Positions 8,004-17,242 of a DNA stretch of 64,000 bases are shown here, in pieces; position 1 is the stretch's first letter, and every line of letters starts with the position of its first letter. Under the pieces are notes generated by a model. That model made no database searches, had not been told where the DNA came from, and saw nothing but the letters and a program-made list of their open reading frames with translations. Source of the DNA: an uncultured Schlesneria sp. (lineage in GTDB: Bacteria > Planctomycetota > Planctomycetia > Planctomycetales > Planctomycetaceae); assembly GCA_903834925.1 (NCBI GenBank), contig CAILLA010000238.1:18078-82077 (forward strand), given 5' to 3'. Position numbers and translations under genes: made by a program.

Positions 8004-10118
8004 ATGAAACGTGTCTCCAATTGGCTGATCTTTCTATTCGCTCTGAACTTCACCCCATTTCTTTGCGCTGAACTTCCATCCCCGCAATTGCATCGGATCG
8101 AACCGCTCGGGCTAAATGTTGGGGCGTCAGCCGAGTTGTCCTATTTAGGGGCGGACAACGAAGGTACCGAATCACTCATCTTTGATCATCCTGGTTTGAA
8201 AGCTGAATTCGTCAAAGAGAAAACGTTTAAGGTGACTGTGGCGAATGACGTTCCACCCGGTACCTACGATGTTCGCGCCGTGGGAAAGTTTGGCATTACA
8301 AATCCTCGATTGTTCGCCGTGTCACGAAACTTGACCGACATCAGCGAGGTCGAGCCGAACAACACGTTCGACAAGGCTCAGCTGATTTCTGTCAACTCTG
8401 CGGTAAATGGTTCCTCGGATGGTAATAACCAGGATTTGTTCAAGGTGAAATTGTCAGCGGGACAACGAGTTGTCATCGACTGCCAATCCGCCCGACTGGA
8501 CACAGAACTCGATGGAACAATGGTCCTGTTTTCCGCCGATGGACGTCAGTTGGCCAGCAACAGCGATTACATCGGCCGCGATCCTCAGATCGATTTCATC
8601 GCAAGCGTCGAGGGTGAGTATATCGTGGAACTTCGCGACCTCACCTATCGCGGAGGATTTCCTTATCGATTGATTGTCACAGACAAACCCATCATTGAAA
8701 ACATCTTTCCTCGAGCGATTCAGGCGGGACAAACCGTCGAAATGACGATTTTCGGGCGAAATCTGGGATCTGAATCTCAACCATCAGCCTGGAAGATTGG
8801 CGATAATACGCTCGACATGATTCGGCTGGCTGTCACGGGCTCAACAAACATCCTAACAACAGGTGCCTATCGGTTCCGGGAGCATCCAACACATCATTCC
8901 GTCCTGCCGACGGCGGCAACATGTACTCTGGTGGGCGAGCAATTGAGCCCCCTTGATGCGAATTCCCAGACAATCATGATCTCGGAAACCCCGACGTCGA
9001 TTGAAGTCGAACCGAACGACACTCGTGAACAGGCCATGCCGATTACACTTCCCGCGATCGTCAGCGGCCGATTTGATCGCGAACGGGATCTCGACTGGTT
9101 CACGTTCGAAACCGAAGAAGGAGGCCCTCACGGTTTTGACGTCTACTGCGAACGAATCGCCGGTCGTGCCGATCCCTACCTGACAGTCATCGACGAGAAA
9201 GGGAATTCACCAGGTTCGCTGGATGACTTTGGTCACCGCGTCGCATCGTTCGACGGACATCTTCGAGACCCATCAGGCATGCTGACGCTTGCCCCGAAAA
9301 CAAAGTACCGTTTAATGGTGAAAGATTCGTACCAGCGAGGCGGAGCCCGTTATCAGTACGTTTTGAGTGTCCGTAAAGCAACGCCCGACTTTTTTGCATC
9401 CTCCATACATTTCGACAATAACATGACCGGTATCAACATCCGCCAGGGGGGGGCCACCTACCTTGATGTGATCATCCACCAGAAGGACGGTTTCAATAGC
9501 CCGATCACGATTACAGCCGAGAATCTTCCACCCGGATTACACGCCGCTCCGTTAACGATCACAAACGACATCCGTGGCACACTTGTCCTTTGGACCGATG
9601 ACAATGCCGAATTACAAACAGGTAACATCCAACTGTTTGCAACCGGCAAACGAGGGGACGATACGCTGCGCCGTGAAGTTCGCAATCACACACGTGTCAC
9701 AAATCAGGTCGGCTGTCGTCCCACGCGTGACCTCATCGTCGCAATCCGCGACAAGGCACCTTATTTCCTGGCGCTTGCTCCCGAGAAGGTCACGGTTGAG
9801 TCAGGCCAAAAGGCCGAAATCAAAATCCAGCTCAACCGGCTATGGCCAGAATTTACAGGTGCGGTCAATTATCAACCTCTGAATTTCCCAGGACCCTTTC
9901 AACTTGGCAACGGTACGCTTCAACCGGGACAAACCGATGCTGTGGTCTCGATCAACGTCCAACAAGGCACGCGTGCTGGCGATTATACATTGGCAATTCT
10001 GGGTCAGGCTCAGATCCCGTTTCATAAAGACCCGAAGGCAACCGACAAACCCAACACGCTGGTCTCGATCCCGGCGCGCCCTGTGACCCTGACAGTGATT
10101 GATCCACCAAAGAAGTAA
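8004..10118 (+). CDS. Large exported protein with PPC (pre-peptidase C-terminal-like) domains
   Basis: The protein is about 704 residues. ATG 8004 follows GGAAG and begins the leader MKRVSNWLIFLFALNFTPF, cleaved near CAE. An upstream TTG is less likely. Two PPC-like domains are visible. The first opens with EVEPNNTFDKAQLI near residue 110 and runs to the GEYIVELRDLTYRGGFPYRL strand. The second opens with EVEPNDTREQAMPI near 335 and contains SGRFDRERDLDWFTFE. Between and after them lie immunoglobulin-like stretches (IFPRAIQAGQTVEMTIFGRNL). No protease catalytic residues are apparent. Such proteins are abundant in planctomycete envelopes; the role is probably binding or structural. Confidence 0.85.
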   Translation: MKRVSNWLIFLFALNFTPFLCAELPSPQLHRIEPLGLNVGASAELSYLGADNEGTESLIFDHPGLKAEFVKEKTFKVTVANDVPPGTYDVRAVGKFGITNPRLFAVSRNLTDISEVEPNNTFDKAQLISVNSAVNGSSDGNNQDLFKVKLSAGQRVVIDCQSARLDTELDGTMVLFSADGRQLASNSDYIGRDPQIDFIASVEGEYIVELRDLTYRGGFPYRLIVTDKPIIENIFPRAIQAGQTVEMTIFGRNLGSESQPSAWKIGDNTLDMIRLAVTGSTNILTTGAYRFREHPTHHSVLPTAATCTLVGEQLSPLDANSQTIMISETPTSIEVEPNDTREQAMPITLPAIVSGRFDRERDLDWFTFETEEGGPHGFDVYCERIAGRADPYLTVIDEKGNSPGSLDDFGHRVASFDGHLRDPSGMLTLAPKTKYRLMVKDSYQRGGARYQYVLSVRKATPDFFASSIHFDNNMTGINIRQGGATYLDVIIHQKDGFNSPITITAENLPPGLHAAPLTITNDIRGTLVLWTDDNAELQTGNIQLFATGKRGDDTLRREVRNHTRVTNQVGCRPTRDLIVAIRDKAPYFLALAPEKVTVESGQKAEIKIQLNRLWPEFTGAVNYQPLNFPGPFQLGNGTLQPGQTDAVVSINVQQGTRAGDYTLAILGQAQIPFHKDPKATDKPNTLVSIPARPVTLTVIDPPKK

Positions 10119-10236
10119 TCGAAGCTTCATCGCACGATCATTGAATCAAATCGTTGGACCTGATCCAATAAAAAATCACTTCCAGTGATTTCATCAAATC
10201 CTGATCTCGAACCTCGCTCAATTCGGAAGGACTGAC

Positions 10237-11469
10237 ATGTCGACATCCGCTACATTTGAGAAAACTCGCCGCGAATTCCTTTACGCAGCAGGTGCAGCGA
10301 CTGCGGCGACCATGATGAATCCGGGCCGTGCAATGGCTGCTAACGAAGTCATCCAAATCGGCTGTATTGGAGTCGGAGGTCGATGTCGAAAGCTGATGGA
10401 AGTTCTTAAAACCATCCCCGGTGTCAAAATCACTTCGATCTGTGACATCTTCGATCATTCGATCGGACAGGCCAAACCACTTGCTGACGCCAAGGCCAGT
10501 GTCACGAAAGACTGGCAATCGATCCTTGACGATAAGGGAATTGATGCCGTTGTCATCGGCACGCCCGATCATTGGCACGCTCCCATGACGCTGGCTGCCT
10601 GCGCGGCAGGAAAAGATGTCTATGTCGAGAAGCCACTTACCCACGATCTGTCCGAAGGAGCCGCACTGCTCGACGCTTCCACGAAATACAAACGGATCGT
10701 TCAAGTTGGAACTCAACAGCGATCAATGCCGCACATTGTCAAAGCCCGCGAACTGATCCAGGGGGGACACATCGGCAAGGTGGTCAAGGTCCATATGAGC
10801 TGGAATCGCAATGCGGACCGAGTCCGCCGCAACATCCCCAAGCTCGATTTCAGCGGTGTCGATTGGAAAAAGTTCTGCGGCAACGCCAAGGAACAACCCT
10901 TCGACGAGTATCGAATGCTGAACTGGCGCTGGTTCTGGGATTTTGGTGGAGGTATCTTCACTGATCTGATGGTCCATTGGATCGACGTCGCGCATTGGGT
11001 GTTGAACGTCGACCACCCCGATCACGCCGTCAGTATCGGAGAACATTTTTATAGCGAAGGCGTCTGGGAAACCCCCGACACAGTGCAAACAGTTCTAAGT
11101 TACCCCGGCAACATTCAGATGCATTTTGAAGGGACGTTTGCCAACGCAAGAAACGGTGCCCGGATCGAATTTCAGGGAACAGAAGCCTCAATCCACGTTG
11201 ATCGAGGCGGTTATCAAGTGATTCCCGAACGCAAATCCAAAGTCGAAGCATCCGAATGGATTCTGGGAACAGGACCTCGCGGTGCTGACTTCTATGATAA
11301 ACCCGATGGGGAACTTGTCCACCTGACCAATTGGGTCGACTGCCTGAGAAGCCGCAAAACACCGACCGCCCCGATCGAAGCAGGTGTTTCCGCCGCGGCA
11401 GCCGCTCATCTGGCCAACCGAGCACTCAAATCAGGTGGATCAGCAAATTGGGCCGACAGCATCAAATAA
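10237..11469 (+). CDS. Gfo/Idh/MocA-family oxidoreductase with Tat signal
   Basis: The 410-residue protein begins with a Tat leader (TRREFLYAAGAATAAT, cleavage near AMAAN). The NAD(P)-binding fold follows: IQIGCIGVGGRC near residue 37, then ITSICDIF. The family hallmark VYVEKPLTHD is near 132, with VQVGTQQRS after it. The C-terminal half has WNWRWFWDFGGGIFTDLM-type residues common to planctomycete members. The family oxidises or reduces sugars and related polyols, and exported members are very common in this phylum. GAAGGA lies just before the ATG. The substrate cannot be told. No operon partners are obvious. Confidence 0.9.
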   Translation: MSTSATFEKTRREFLYAAGAATAATMMNPGRAMAANEVIQIGCIGVGGRCRKLMEVLKTIPGVKITSICDIFDHSIGQAKPLADAKASVTKDWQSILDDKGIDAVVIGTPDHWHAPMTLAACAAGKDVYVEKPLTHDLSEGAALLDASTKYKRIVQVGTQQRSMPHIVKARELIQGGHIGKVVKVHMSWNRNADRVRRNIPKLDFSGVDWKKFCGNAKEQPFDEYRMLNWRWFWDFGGGIFTDLMVHWIDVAHWVLNVDHPDHAVSIGEHFYSEGVWETPDTVQTVLSYPGNIQMHFEGTFANARNGARIEFQGTEASIHVDRGGYQVIPERKSKVEASEWILGTGPRGADFYDKPDGELVHLTNWVDCLRSRKTPTAPIEAGVSAAAAAHLANRALKSGGSANWADSIK

Positions 11470-12175
11470 CAGATCTCGCACGCAAAATCCGATGTAAAAG
11501 ATCAAATTCATGGGGATTGAGCCATGTTCTCCATTTCCCTGACTTCGATTGCTGCGGCGACTTGATGGCCTTCAAAAAAGCGTTCGTACGAACGGCCGCA
11601 GTAGAAGCAAGTTAGCATACACTTCTTCAGAAACCGGAAACGCTTGCTGTACGGAACGTGCTTCGTCCTCACCATCAAGAGAGAAATCCCGTAGATGTGT
11701 TGCTCGGCGGACAAGTAACGCTTTAAGAAAATTCCTGCACAATCGCTTTCAGTTTTATGTGGTTGTTGTTGTCGCTGGGGCCGAGGACAACAACATTCAG
11801 TCGGTGATCGGAATGAAAGGAACGGTTCTTGGGATGGCGCAGGATGTAGGATCAAAAAATGGAGCTACTCCGTGTCGATGGCATTGACGGTCGACGAGCG
11901 GCAACTGGACACAACCGGAAGGCATCTGGATCGACTCGATTTTTATTCTGGCAATGCAATGATGGTCAAAGTTGATCCGAAAACTCGTAAAGGATCAGTC
12001 AAATAACCTAGCCATGGCAAAGCGATGACGTGCCCCACGGTTTTGTTTCCATCGTGGTGTTCCGGGAAGTGTTTTAAGAAATCGTGTCGTCACAGGATTT
12101 CGCGAAACAGTTGGCGAAGTTCCTGTTTTCCGAAAACCCGCTTGATTCCCCAAAATGCAGGAAACCTTGGGGAGG
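11470..12175. other. Long intergenic region between oxidoreductase and hydrolase genes
   Basis: This 706-base stretch has no convincing complete gene. A minus-strand frame (11508-11855) contains a Cys-pair segment MLTCFYCGRSYERFFEGHQ but I recognise no family. On the plus strand, 11872-12006 looks protein-like at its end and is listed separately. A weak hairpin CCACG-N-CGTGG lies near 12036-12057. Confidence 0.4.
11872..12006 (+). pseudogene. Possible gene remnant, C-terminal fragment
   Basis: A GTG/ATG-started frame of about 44 codons encodes a protein-like string (RHLDRLDFYSGNAMMVKV, then DPKTRKGSVK and stop). The segment loosely resembles the end of a secreted hydrolase such as a gamma-glutamyltransferase, but that is only an impression. 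No coding sequence continues upstream, so if real it is a decayed fragment. Confidence 0.15.
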
Positions 12176-13369
12176 TTATTGAGTGGATTTCATAACGGCA
12201 TTGGCGACAATCGTTGCAAGTTTTCCGGCGAGTTGGTTCACTGACCCTTTTCCGTCGGGATGGACTCGGTTGCTGAGAAAAAGGAAGAAGATGTCAAGTT
12301 CAGGATCGATCCACAAAACCGTACCTGTGAAACCGCCATGTCCAAAGGCAGATTCGGTGAGTGCTTCTCCTTTGTTAATCGAAAAGCTTGTCTGTTTGTC
12401 CCAGCCGAGTCCACGAATCCCGGACCTGACTCGATTGCCTTGCGTCATCAGCACGACGGTTTCTGGCTTCAGAATTTGTGTTTCACCGATTCTTCCACTG
12501 TCGAGCATCATACTGGCGTAGATTGCCATATCTTCCGCCGTCGAGAATAAACCGGCATGACCCGCAATCCCCCCTAATTTGAATGCCCTGGGATCGTGGA
12601 CTTCACCCTGAATCCAATTGCCGTCGCGTTTTTGCGTTGGTGCCGATCGGGCTTTCAGTTCGGCATTCGGCAGATACCTGGTCTCATGCATTTCCAGCGG
12701 TTCAAAAATCTCCTGTTGAGAAAATTCGTCGACTGACCGCCCGCTGACTCGCTTCACGAGATCGCCAAGCAGAATAAAGTTGACATCAGAGTACACAAAC
12801 TTCGTACCGACGGAGTTCTGCAAATTCAGAGCGTAAATCTTTTGCATCGCCACAGCTGGGCCGTCCTGATAGTCCGCCATGGCGTTGTCGGCAATCAAGC
12901 CACTCTGGTGAATCAGCAAATCCCGAATCGTAATCTCCTGTTTTTCGTTGACAGCGAATTCGGGGATCAGCGTCGAAACCTTGTCGGATAGACTCAGCTT
13001 GCCACGTTCGATCAACAGCATGATGCTTGTTGCCGTTGCAACAGGTTTTGTGAGCGACGCCATGTCAAACACGGTATCGGTGGTCATGGGGACGACCGCC
13101 GGCTCCACTTGCTTATTGCCGTAGGCTTTCAGCCAGGCGATCTGACCGCGTCGGCCAAAACAAACGACGCAGCCAGGCATCTTCTTTTCAGAAATTCCTT
13201 CCGCGATGACGGCCTCGATCGCAGCTAGTTTCTGCGGGTCAAAACCGATCGTTTGCGGTTCAACGACTGGCAACGCCGCTTGAGCATTCAAGCCAAGTAG
13301 CAACAGCCCCACAACGAAAACTGCTATGCGCAGGCATCCCTGTTGGGTGCAGGTCTGCTGACCTCGCAC
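12176..13369 (-). CDS. Serine beta-lactamase-like hydrolase (class C / esterase family), exported
   Basis: The protein is about 397 residues. The catalytic elements of the beta-lactamase/DD-peptidase-like superfamily are present in order: the SxxK motif MASLTKP near residue 105, the Y-x-N motif YSDVN near 198, and HGGFTG near 345 in place of KTG. Such proteins are typically esterases or peptidoglycan-related amidases. The frame has no ATG upstream of the leader. I placed the start at GTG 13369, just before CLRIAVFVVGLLLLGLNAQA. A TTG at 13558 would add a 63-residue extension that looks non-coding. No ribosome site is good for either choice, so the N-terminus is uncertain. Confidence 0.82.
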   Translation of the reverse strand: MRGQQTCTQQGCLRIAVFVVGLLLLGLNAQAALPVVEPQTIGFDPQKLAAIEAVIAEGISEKKMPGCVVCFGRRGQIAWLKAYGNKQVEPAVVPMTTDTVFDMASLTKPVATATSIMLLIERGKLSLSDKVSTLIPEFAVNEKQEITIRDLLIHQSGLIADNAMADYQDGPAVAMQKIYALNLQNSVGTKFVYSDVNFILLGDLVKRVSGRSVDEFSQQEIFEPLEMHETRYLPNAELKARSAPTQKRDGNWIQGEVHDPRAFKLGGIAGHAGLFSTAEDMAIYASMMLDSGRIGETQILKPETVVLMTQGNRVRSGIRGLGWDKQTSFSINKGEALTESAFGHGGFTGTVLWIDPELDIFFLFLSNRVHPDGKGSVNQLAGKLATIVANAVMKSTQ

Positions 13370-13584
13370 AAGCGACCGACCGAAGGTCGCCTCTTTGTCT
13401 TGTTTGATTTTGATCACGATTAACGCCACCGCAAAAAAAGTTTTAGCTATTGAAAGTCTACAATGATCCGCTTCGGAAAACCGCCACACTTTGAACCCAA
13501 GTGTAAACCGCTCATCCAACGCGGAAGCGATCCGCCTTTTTCTAAACCCGTCATCCAACGCGCATTAACCGACTGTGCCGGACG

Positions 13585-14172
13585 CTAATCATTCAATCCG
13601 ACTCCTTTCAAGATTTGTGGCAGACATTTTTCAATTCTTGACTCCTTGGTTTTGGATTGTTTTGGCGAGGAAAAGTGAAGGAGATACGCCTTCTGCCTTC
13701 CAGGCGTCAATTCATCAAACGCGGTTTTCAACGCGGGGATTTCATCCAATTTTCGTCGAAATTCTTCGGGAACGTCGAAATCGATCGTCTTCTTCAATGA
13801 TACTTTCAATCCAGATTCTTCGACTTCAATGGCATTAAGAATATACGTTTTCAAGACCGCATTCATCGAAGCGATTTCGCGGACATTGGTGAATCGAATC
13901 TGGCGAGCGGCCTGCACATTCTCCGTTTGCTGAATGAGAATTCCATTGGGATCCTTCATGAGGGCACCTTTGAAAAACAAATACGCGCAATACTCTTTGA
14001 ATCCGTGAATCAGCACGATGTTTCGATTCTGGTGTGTAAAACAAGGCTGACCCCATTTCAATTCTTCGGAAAGCTTGCAATCCAAAGCGATCGTTCTCAG
14101 TTTCTCAAATTCGCGTTGCCACTTCGTTACTTTGGCAAGAACCGCATCAACCTTGGGATTTGTCTGGTGCAT
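13585..14172 (-). CDS. YdeI/OmpD-associated family protein with DUF1801-like domain
   Basis: The 195-residue protein has two parts. Residues 1-120 are DUF1801-like (KWQREFEKLRTIALDCKLSEELKWGQPCFTHQ, with a KWGQP turn). The C-terminal part is the YdeI-type region IDFDVPEEFRRKLDEIP followed by the TPGRQKAYLLHFSSPKQSKTKESRIEKC helix. YdeI proteins have been linked to protection against bacteriocins and to stress, but the biochemical role is not settled. It is a cytoplasmic single gene divergent from the cytochrome unit at 14308. Confidence 0.8.
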   Translation of the reverse strand: MHQTNPKVDAVLAKVTKWQREFEKLRTIALDCKLSEELKWGQPCFTHQNRNIVLIHGFKEYCAYLFFKGALMKDPNGILIQQTENVQAARQIRFTNVREIASMNAVLKTYILNAIEVEESGLKVSLKKTIDFDVPEEFRRKLDEIPALKTAFDELTPGRQKAYLLHFSSPKQSKTKESRIEKCLPQILKGVGLND

Positions 14173-14307
14173 TCTTGTCTCCGTTTCATCGTATCGATTG
14201 GGGCCTCATCCAAACCGTTTCTGTGCCAAATTTTGTCAGATGGTTTGAGTGTTGTGCGTGTTTCTACAGGACGTTCGCACTATAACTCTAAAGAGAGGAC
14301 TCATGAA

Positions 14308-15732
14308 ATGTCAGACGTCTATCCGATCAATGATTACGGCCCACTGATGCCAGGATTGGTAATGGCGGGTGTTGCGATTGTGCATGTCTTTCTCGCCCAA
14401 TTTGCAGTGGGCGGTGGAATATTACTCTGTTATTTCCAATGGCTGGCGATGACAGGGCGTGAGCCTCACGCTCGCCGGTTTGTCGAAGGCTATTTCAAGC
14501 TTCTCGTCTTGATGAGTTTTGTGATTGGAGCACTGACAGGGGTGGGAATCTGGTTCACGGCAATCCAGGTTAGTCCTGCCACGATCGGTGCCATGGTCGA
14601 CAACTTCCACTGGTTGTGGGCCACCGAGTGGACCTTCTTCTGTCTCGAAATCGTCTCGGGATATTGTTTCTACCGATACCATTCCCGATTGAACGACCAT
14701 ACCGCGATGACGCTGCTGGCGATTTATGCGATTGCATCGTGGATGAGCCTGTTTGTAATCAACGGAATTTTGTCGTGGCAACTGACGCCCGGTCGGTGGC
14801 TGGAAACGCGAAACGTTTTTGACGGCTTTTTTAACCCGAGCTTCTGGCCGAGTCTGTTGTTTCGAACCGTCGTCTCGATGACGCTCTCTGCCCTGGCCGC
14901 GTGCGTTGTGACAAACATGATGGGTTCGCTCGATCGAGAAGCACGAACCTCCTTGATCAACCGCGCGGCGCATCTGTTGATACCCATGGTGCTCATGCCG
15001 TTTTTGGGTGTCTGGTTTCTCGCTGTCATGCCAGCAGACAGTCGTAGCTGGGTCCTTGGGGGTAGCCCGGCAATGATGCTGTTCTTTAGCATTTCAATCG
15101 GTTCGTCAATGGCGATTGGAGCTTACGCACTGATTGGAATGGTCCTGCAGCGTTTGTATATCAATGGAGCCACGTCATCGCTGATGCTGATGCTGGCGTT
15201 TGGAGCGACGGCAGGAGGCGAATTCGTCCGCGAAGGCTCACGCAAACCATACTCCATTCGTCATTTGCTGTATTCGAACTCGATCAAGCCGGATGAAGTC
15301 GCCCTGTTACGAGAGGTTGGCTGCCTGGGCAATGATCGATATGGCCTTCGGCAGGATGCACAATATCCTAACGACCAGGTCCGCATCGGTGCGAAAGTCT
15401 TTCGTCGGCAATGCAGCGTCTGCCACACGGTCCACGGAACTAACGCCGTCGCGGAGTTGACAGGTTCGTGGGACGAGAATCAGATGCGGATCAACTTTGC
15501 AAAACTCCAACACACAAAGCCATTTATGCCGCCGTTCGCAGGAACAGCCGTCGAAGTTGAGTCGCTCGTGCAGTTCATTAACTGGTCCGGCTCGATGCGA
15601 CCGGACAGTTGGCCAGCCAGCGAGAATCCCCAGACGCTTGCACAAATCGCGGACTGGCTAAGCGAAGCCGGAACCGCACCGGGCGACTTCGCGCAGAACC
15701 GAAAACGGACAACTTCTCGTCAACACGAATGA
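14308..15732 (+). CDS. Cytochrome bd-like (CydA-type) membrane protein fused to C-terminal cytochrome c
   Basis: The protein is about 474 residues. The start at 14308 follows AGAGAGGA with eight-base spacing. The membrane part resembles CydA: His26 in a first transmembrane helix (VAIVHVFLAQFAVGG) fits the heme b595 ligand, and a WATEWTFFCLEIV helix fits the paired Glu helix. A later HLLIPMVLMP helix could supply another His. The long quinol-binding Q-loop of E. coli CydA is not visible. After the last membrane helix comes a cytochrome c domain with CSVCH and a candidate Met ligand in FMPPFAG. This suggests a bd-family oxygen reductase fed by c-type electrons rather than quinol. The next gene, 21 bases away, is the likely partner subunit. 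Confidence 0.7.
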   Translation: MSDVYPINDYGPLMPGLVMAGVAIVHVFLAQFAVGGGILLCYFQWLAMTGREPHARRFVEGYFKLLVLMSFVIGALTGVGIWFTAIQVSPATIGAMVDNFHWLWATEWTFFCLEIVSGYCFYRYHSRLNDHTAMTLLAIYAIASWMSLFVINGILSWQLTPGRWLETRNVFDGFFNPSFWPSLLFRTVVSMTLSALAACVVTNMMGSLDREARTSLINRAAHLLIPMVLMPFLGVWFLAVMPADSRSWVLGGSPAMMLFFSISIGSSMAIGAYALIGMVLQRLYINGATSSLMLMLAFGATAGGEFVREGSRKPYSIRHLLYSNSIKPDEVALLREVGCLGNDRYGLRQDAQYPNDQVRIGAKVFRRQCSVCHTVHGTNAVAELTGSWDENQMRINFAKLQHTKPFMPPFAGTAVEVESLVQFINWSGSMRPDSWPASENPQTLAQIADWLSEAGTAPGDFAQNRKRTTSRQHE

Positions 15733-15753
15733 ACAAAAGGGCTGGTCAACGCC

Positions 15754-16878
15754 ATGAATGCCATCTTTCCATTTGGCTTACCACATCCGACCGCAGTCTA
15801 TGTGAACCTATTTCTGTTGACGTTCGTCCTGCACCAGACGTTCATGCATTATGTCCTTGCAGGCAGTCTGTATCTGACCTGGGCCACCATCCGTCAGGGT
15901 TGCACGACGCACCTGATCGAACAACCGTTAGCAGCAACCCTACGCGACTGGATGCCGTTCTTGCTGAGCGCTGCCATCACGGCGGGTGTCGCTCCGTTAT
16001 TGTTCATTCAGATTGTCTATCAATATCAGTTCTACACCGCGAATCTCTTGTTATGGTGGCGCTGGGGCGTGGTTGTTCCTGTCCTGATTGTCGCGTTCTA
16101 TCTTTTGTATCTGATCAAAAGCCGAATGTTATGGACTTGGCCGTATGCCGTGCGAGTCGCGGTCGTCCTGGCAACTTCAAGCAGCTTCGTTTTCGTCGGC
16201 TTCTGCTGGACGATCAATCATCTGCTGGCAAACAGCGAGGCGAATTGGCCGGACATCTACACGACTGGACGCTTACCGTTTTCCGTAGTCGCGGTCATTC
16301 TGAGGATGCTCGTTTGGATCGGTGGTTCGTTCGCAACAATGTCGGTGATTGTTGGCTGGCAATTGAATTATCGCCAATCGCATCATTCAGACAGCAGCAC
16401 CGTCGCAGGCCCCCGTGAACTGGCGGGAATGTCGATTTGCGGACTGGTCACGGCAATGTTGGCGGCAGCTGGTTACGTCGCACTGTCCGGCGCAGCACCA
16501 AGAAGTCTTGTGTTCGGGACATTTTCCCTTCCTTATGTTTTATTAGCCATCAGCGGTGCGATCTTGCAGACGATCGGTTGGAGCCTTCAATGGCGATCAA
16601 ATCGACTGGAAGTTTTTGGCTTGTCACTTTCAACAATCGGTTCGTTAATGACGCTTTTCGGTGTCTCGGTAATTCGAGAAGCCATTCGAATCAGTGCCGT
16701 CGATTTTGCCGGCTTGTATCCGCGTCACACGGAAGCCGCGAACGTCGGAGGCTTCGGTGTCTTTGTCGTCGTAGCGGTGGCGGTAACATTAGTTATCGCG
16801 TGGTGCGTGCGCCTGGTAAGTACGGGAATGCACGATGTTGATAAAGATTATTCCATCCCAGAGCGTCCCACAGCATGA
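15754..16878 (+). CDS. Polytopic membrane protein, probable partner subunit of the bd-like cytochrome
   Basis: The 374-residue, almost entirely hydrophobic protein has about nine predicted membrane segments (NLFLLTFVLHQTFMHYVLAG, VVVPVLIVAFYLLYLIK, others). It begins 21 bases after the cytochrome fusion gene and is surely co-transcribed. It contains several membrane-embedded His residues (HQTFMHY near residue 28, NHLL near 157). I do not recognise CydB features with confidence, and it has no CxxCH. By context it is the second subunit of a bd-like complex. It could also be a second CydA-like subunit, as in CydAA' arrangements. Confidence 0.6.
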   Translation: MNAIFPFGLPHPTAVYVNLFLLTFVLHQTFMHYVLAGSLYLTWATIRQGCTTHLIEQPLAATLRDWMPFLLSAAITAGVAPLLFIQIVYQYQFYTANLLLWWRWGVVVPVLIVAFYLLYLIKSRMLWTWPYAVRVAVVLATSSSFVFVGFCWTINHLLANSEANWPDIYTTGRLPFSVVAVILRMLVWIGGSFATMSVIVGWQLNYRQSHHSDSSTVAGPRELAGMSICGLVTAMLAAAGYVALSGAAPRSLVFGTFSLPYVLLAISGAILQTIGWSLQWRSNRLEVFGLSLSTIGSLMTLFGVSVIREAIRISAVDFAGLYPRHTEAANVGGFGVFVVVAVAVTLVIAWCVRLVSTGMHDVDKDYSIPERPTA

Positions 16879-17242
16879 GCAAATAACCATTCAGTCGCTG
16901 CTTCCACCGACGTGGAGTTAGTGGAGAACGTGAAACTTGATCACCTGTGTCTTCAGCCCGAAGGGTTGACGCATATCAGCTCGGGGCAAGTTCGTCTTCG
17001 AGCGCCACCCCGGGTATCGACTTCACCAAGGACTTTCGAAACGCAAGCGGTCGAAGATTCGCCATTGAAAACCGGTGTTGTTGATTGAATAAACCCAATA
17101 ATGGAACACGACCGGTTGTGTGCAGCCGTCTGGGTTTTGTACGATGAACGTCCTCCTGAAATCCGGCTCTGCTTTCCCTGCCATTGATTCCTACGCATTG
17201 ATGGCACTGTATCCGGTCCCGCCAACCCAGATTGAGCCTGCT
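16879..17242. other. Intergenic region
   Basis: This 364-base stretch precedes the PSD1 gene. Open frames running into the PSD1 frame from 17120 do not look like protein. No RNA gene or strong hairpin is seen. The PSD1 promoter is expected here. Confidence 0.35.

Noticed and set aside
11508..11855. 115-residue minus-strand frame with a Cys-pair
   Set aside because: CFYCGRSYE looks like a metal site, but the rest has no structure, the frame has no ribosome site, and I cannot assign it to a family.
13370..13558. 63-residue extension of the beta-lactamase-like protein to a TTG start
   Set aside because: The extension precedes a normal signal peptide and looks non-coding, so a start at GTG 13369 is preferred.
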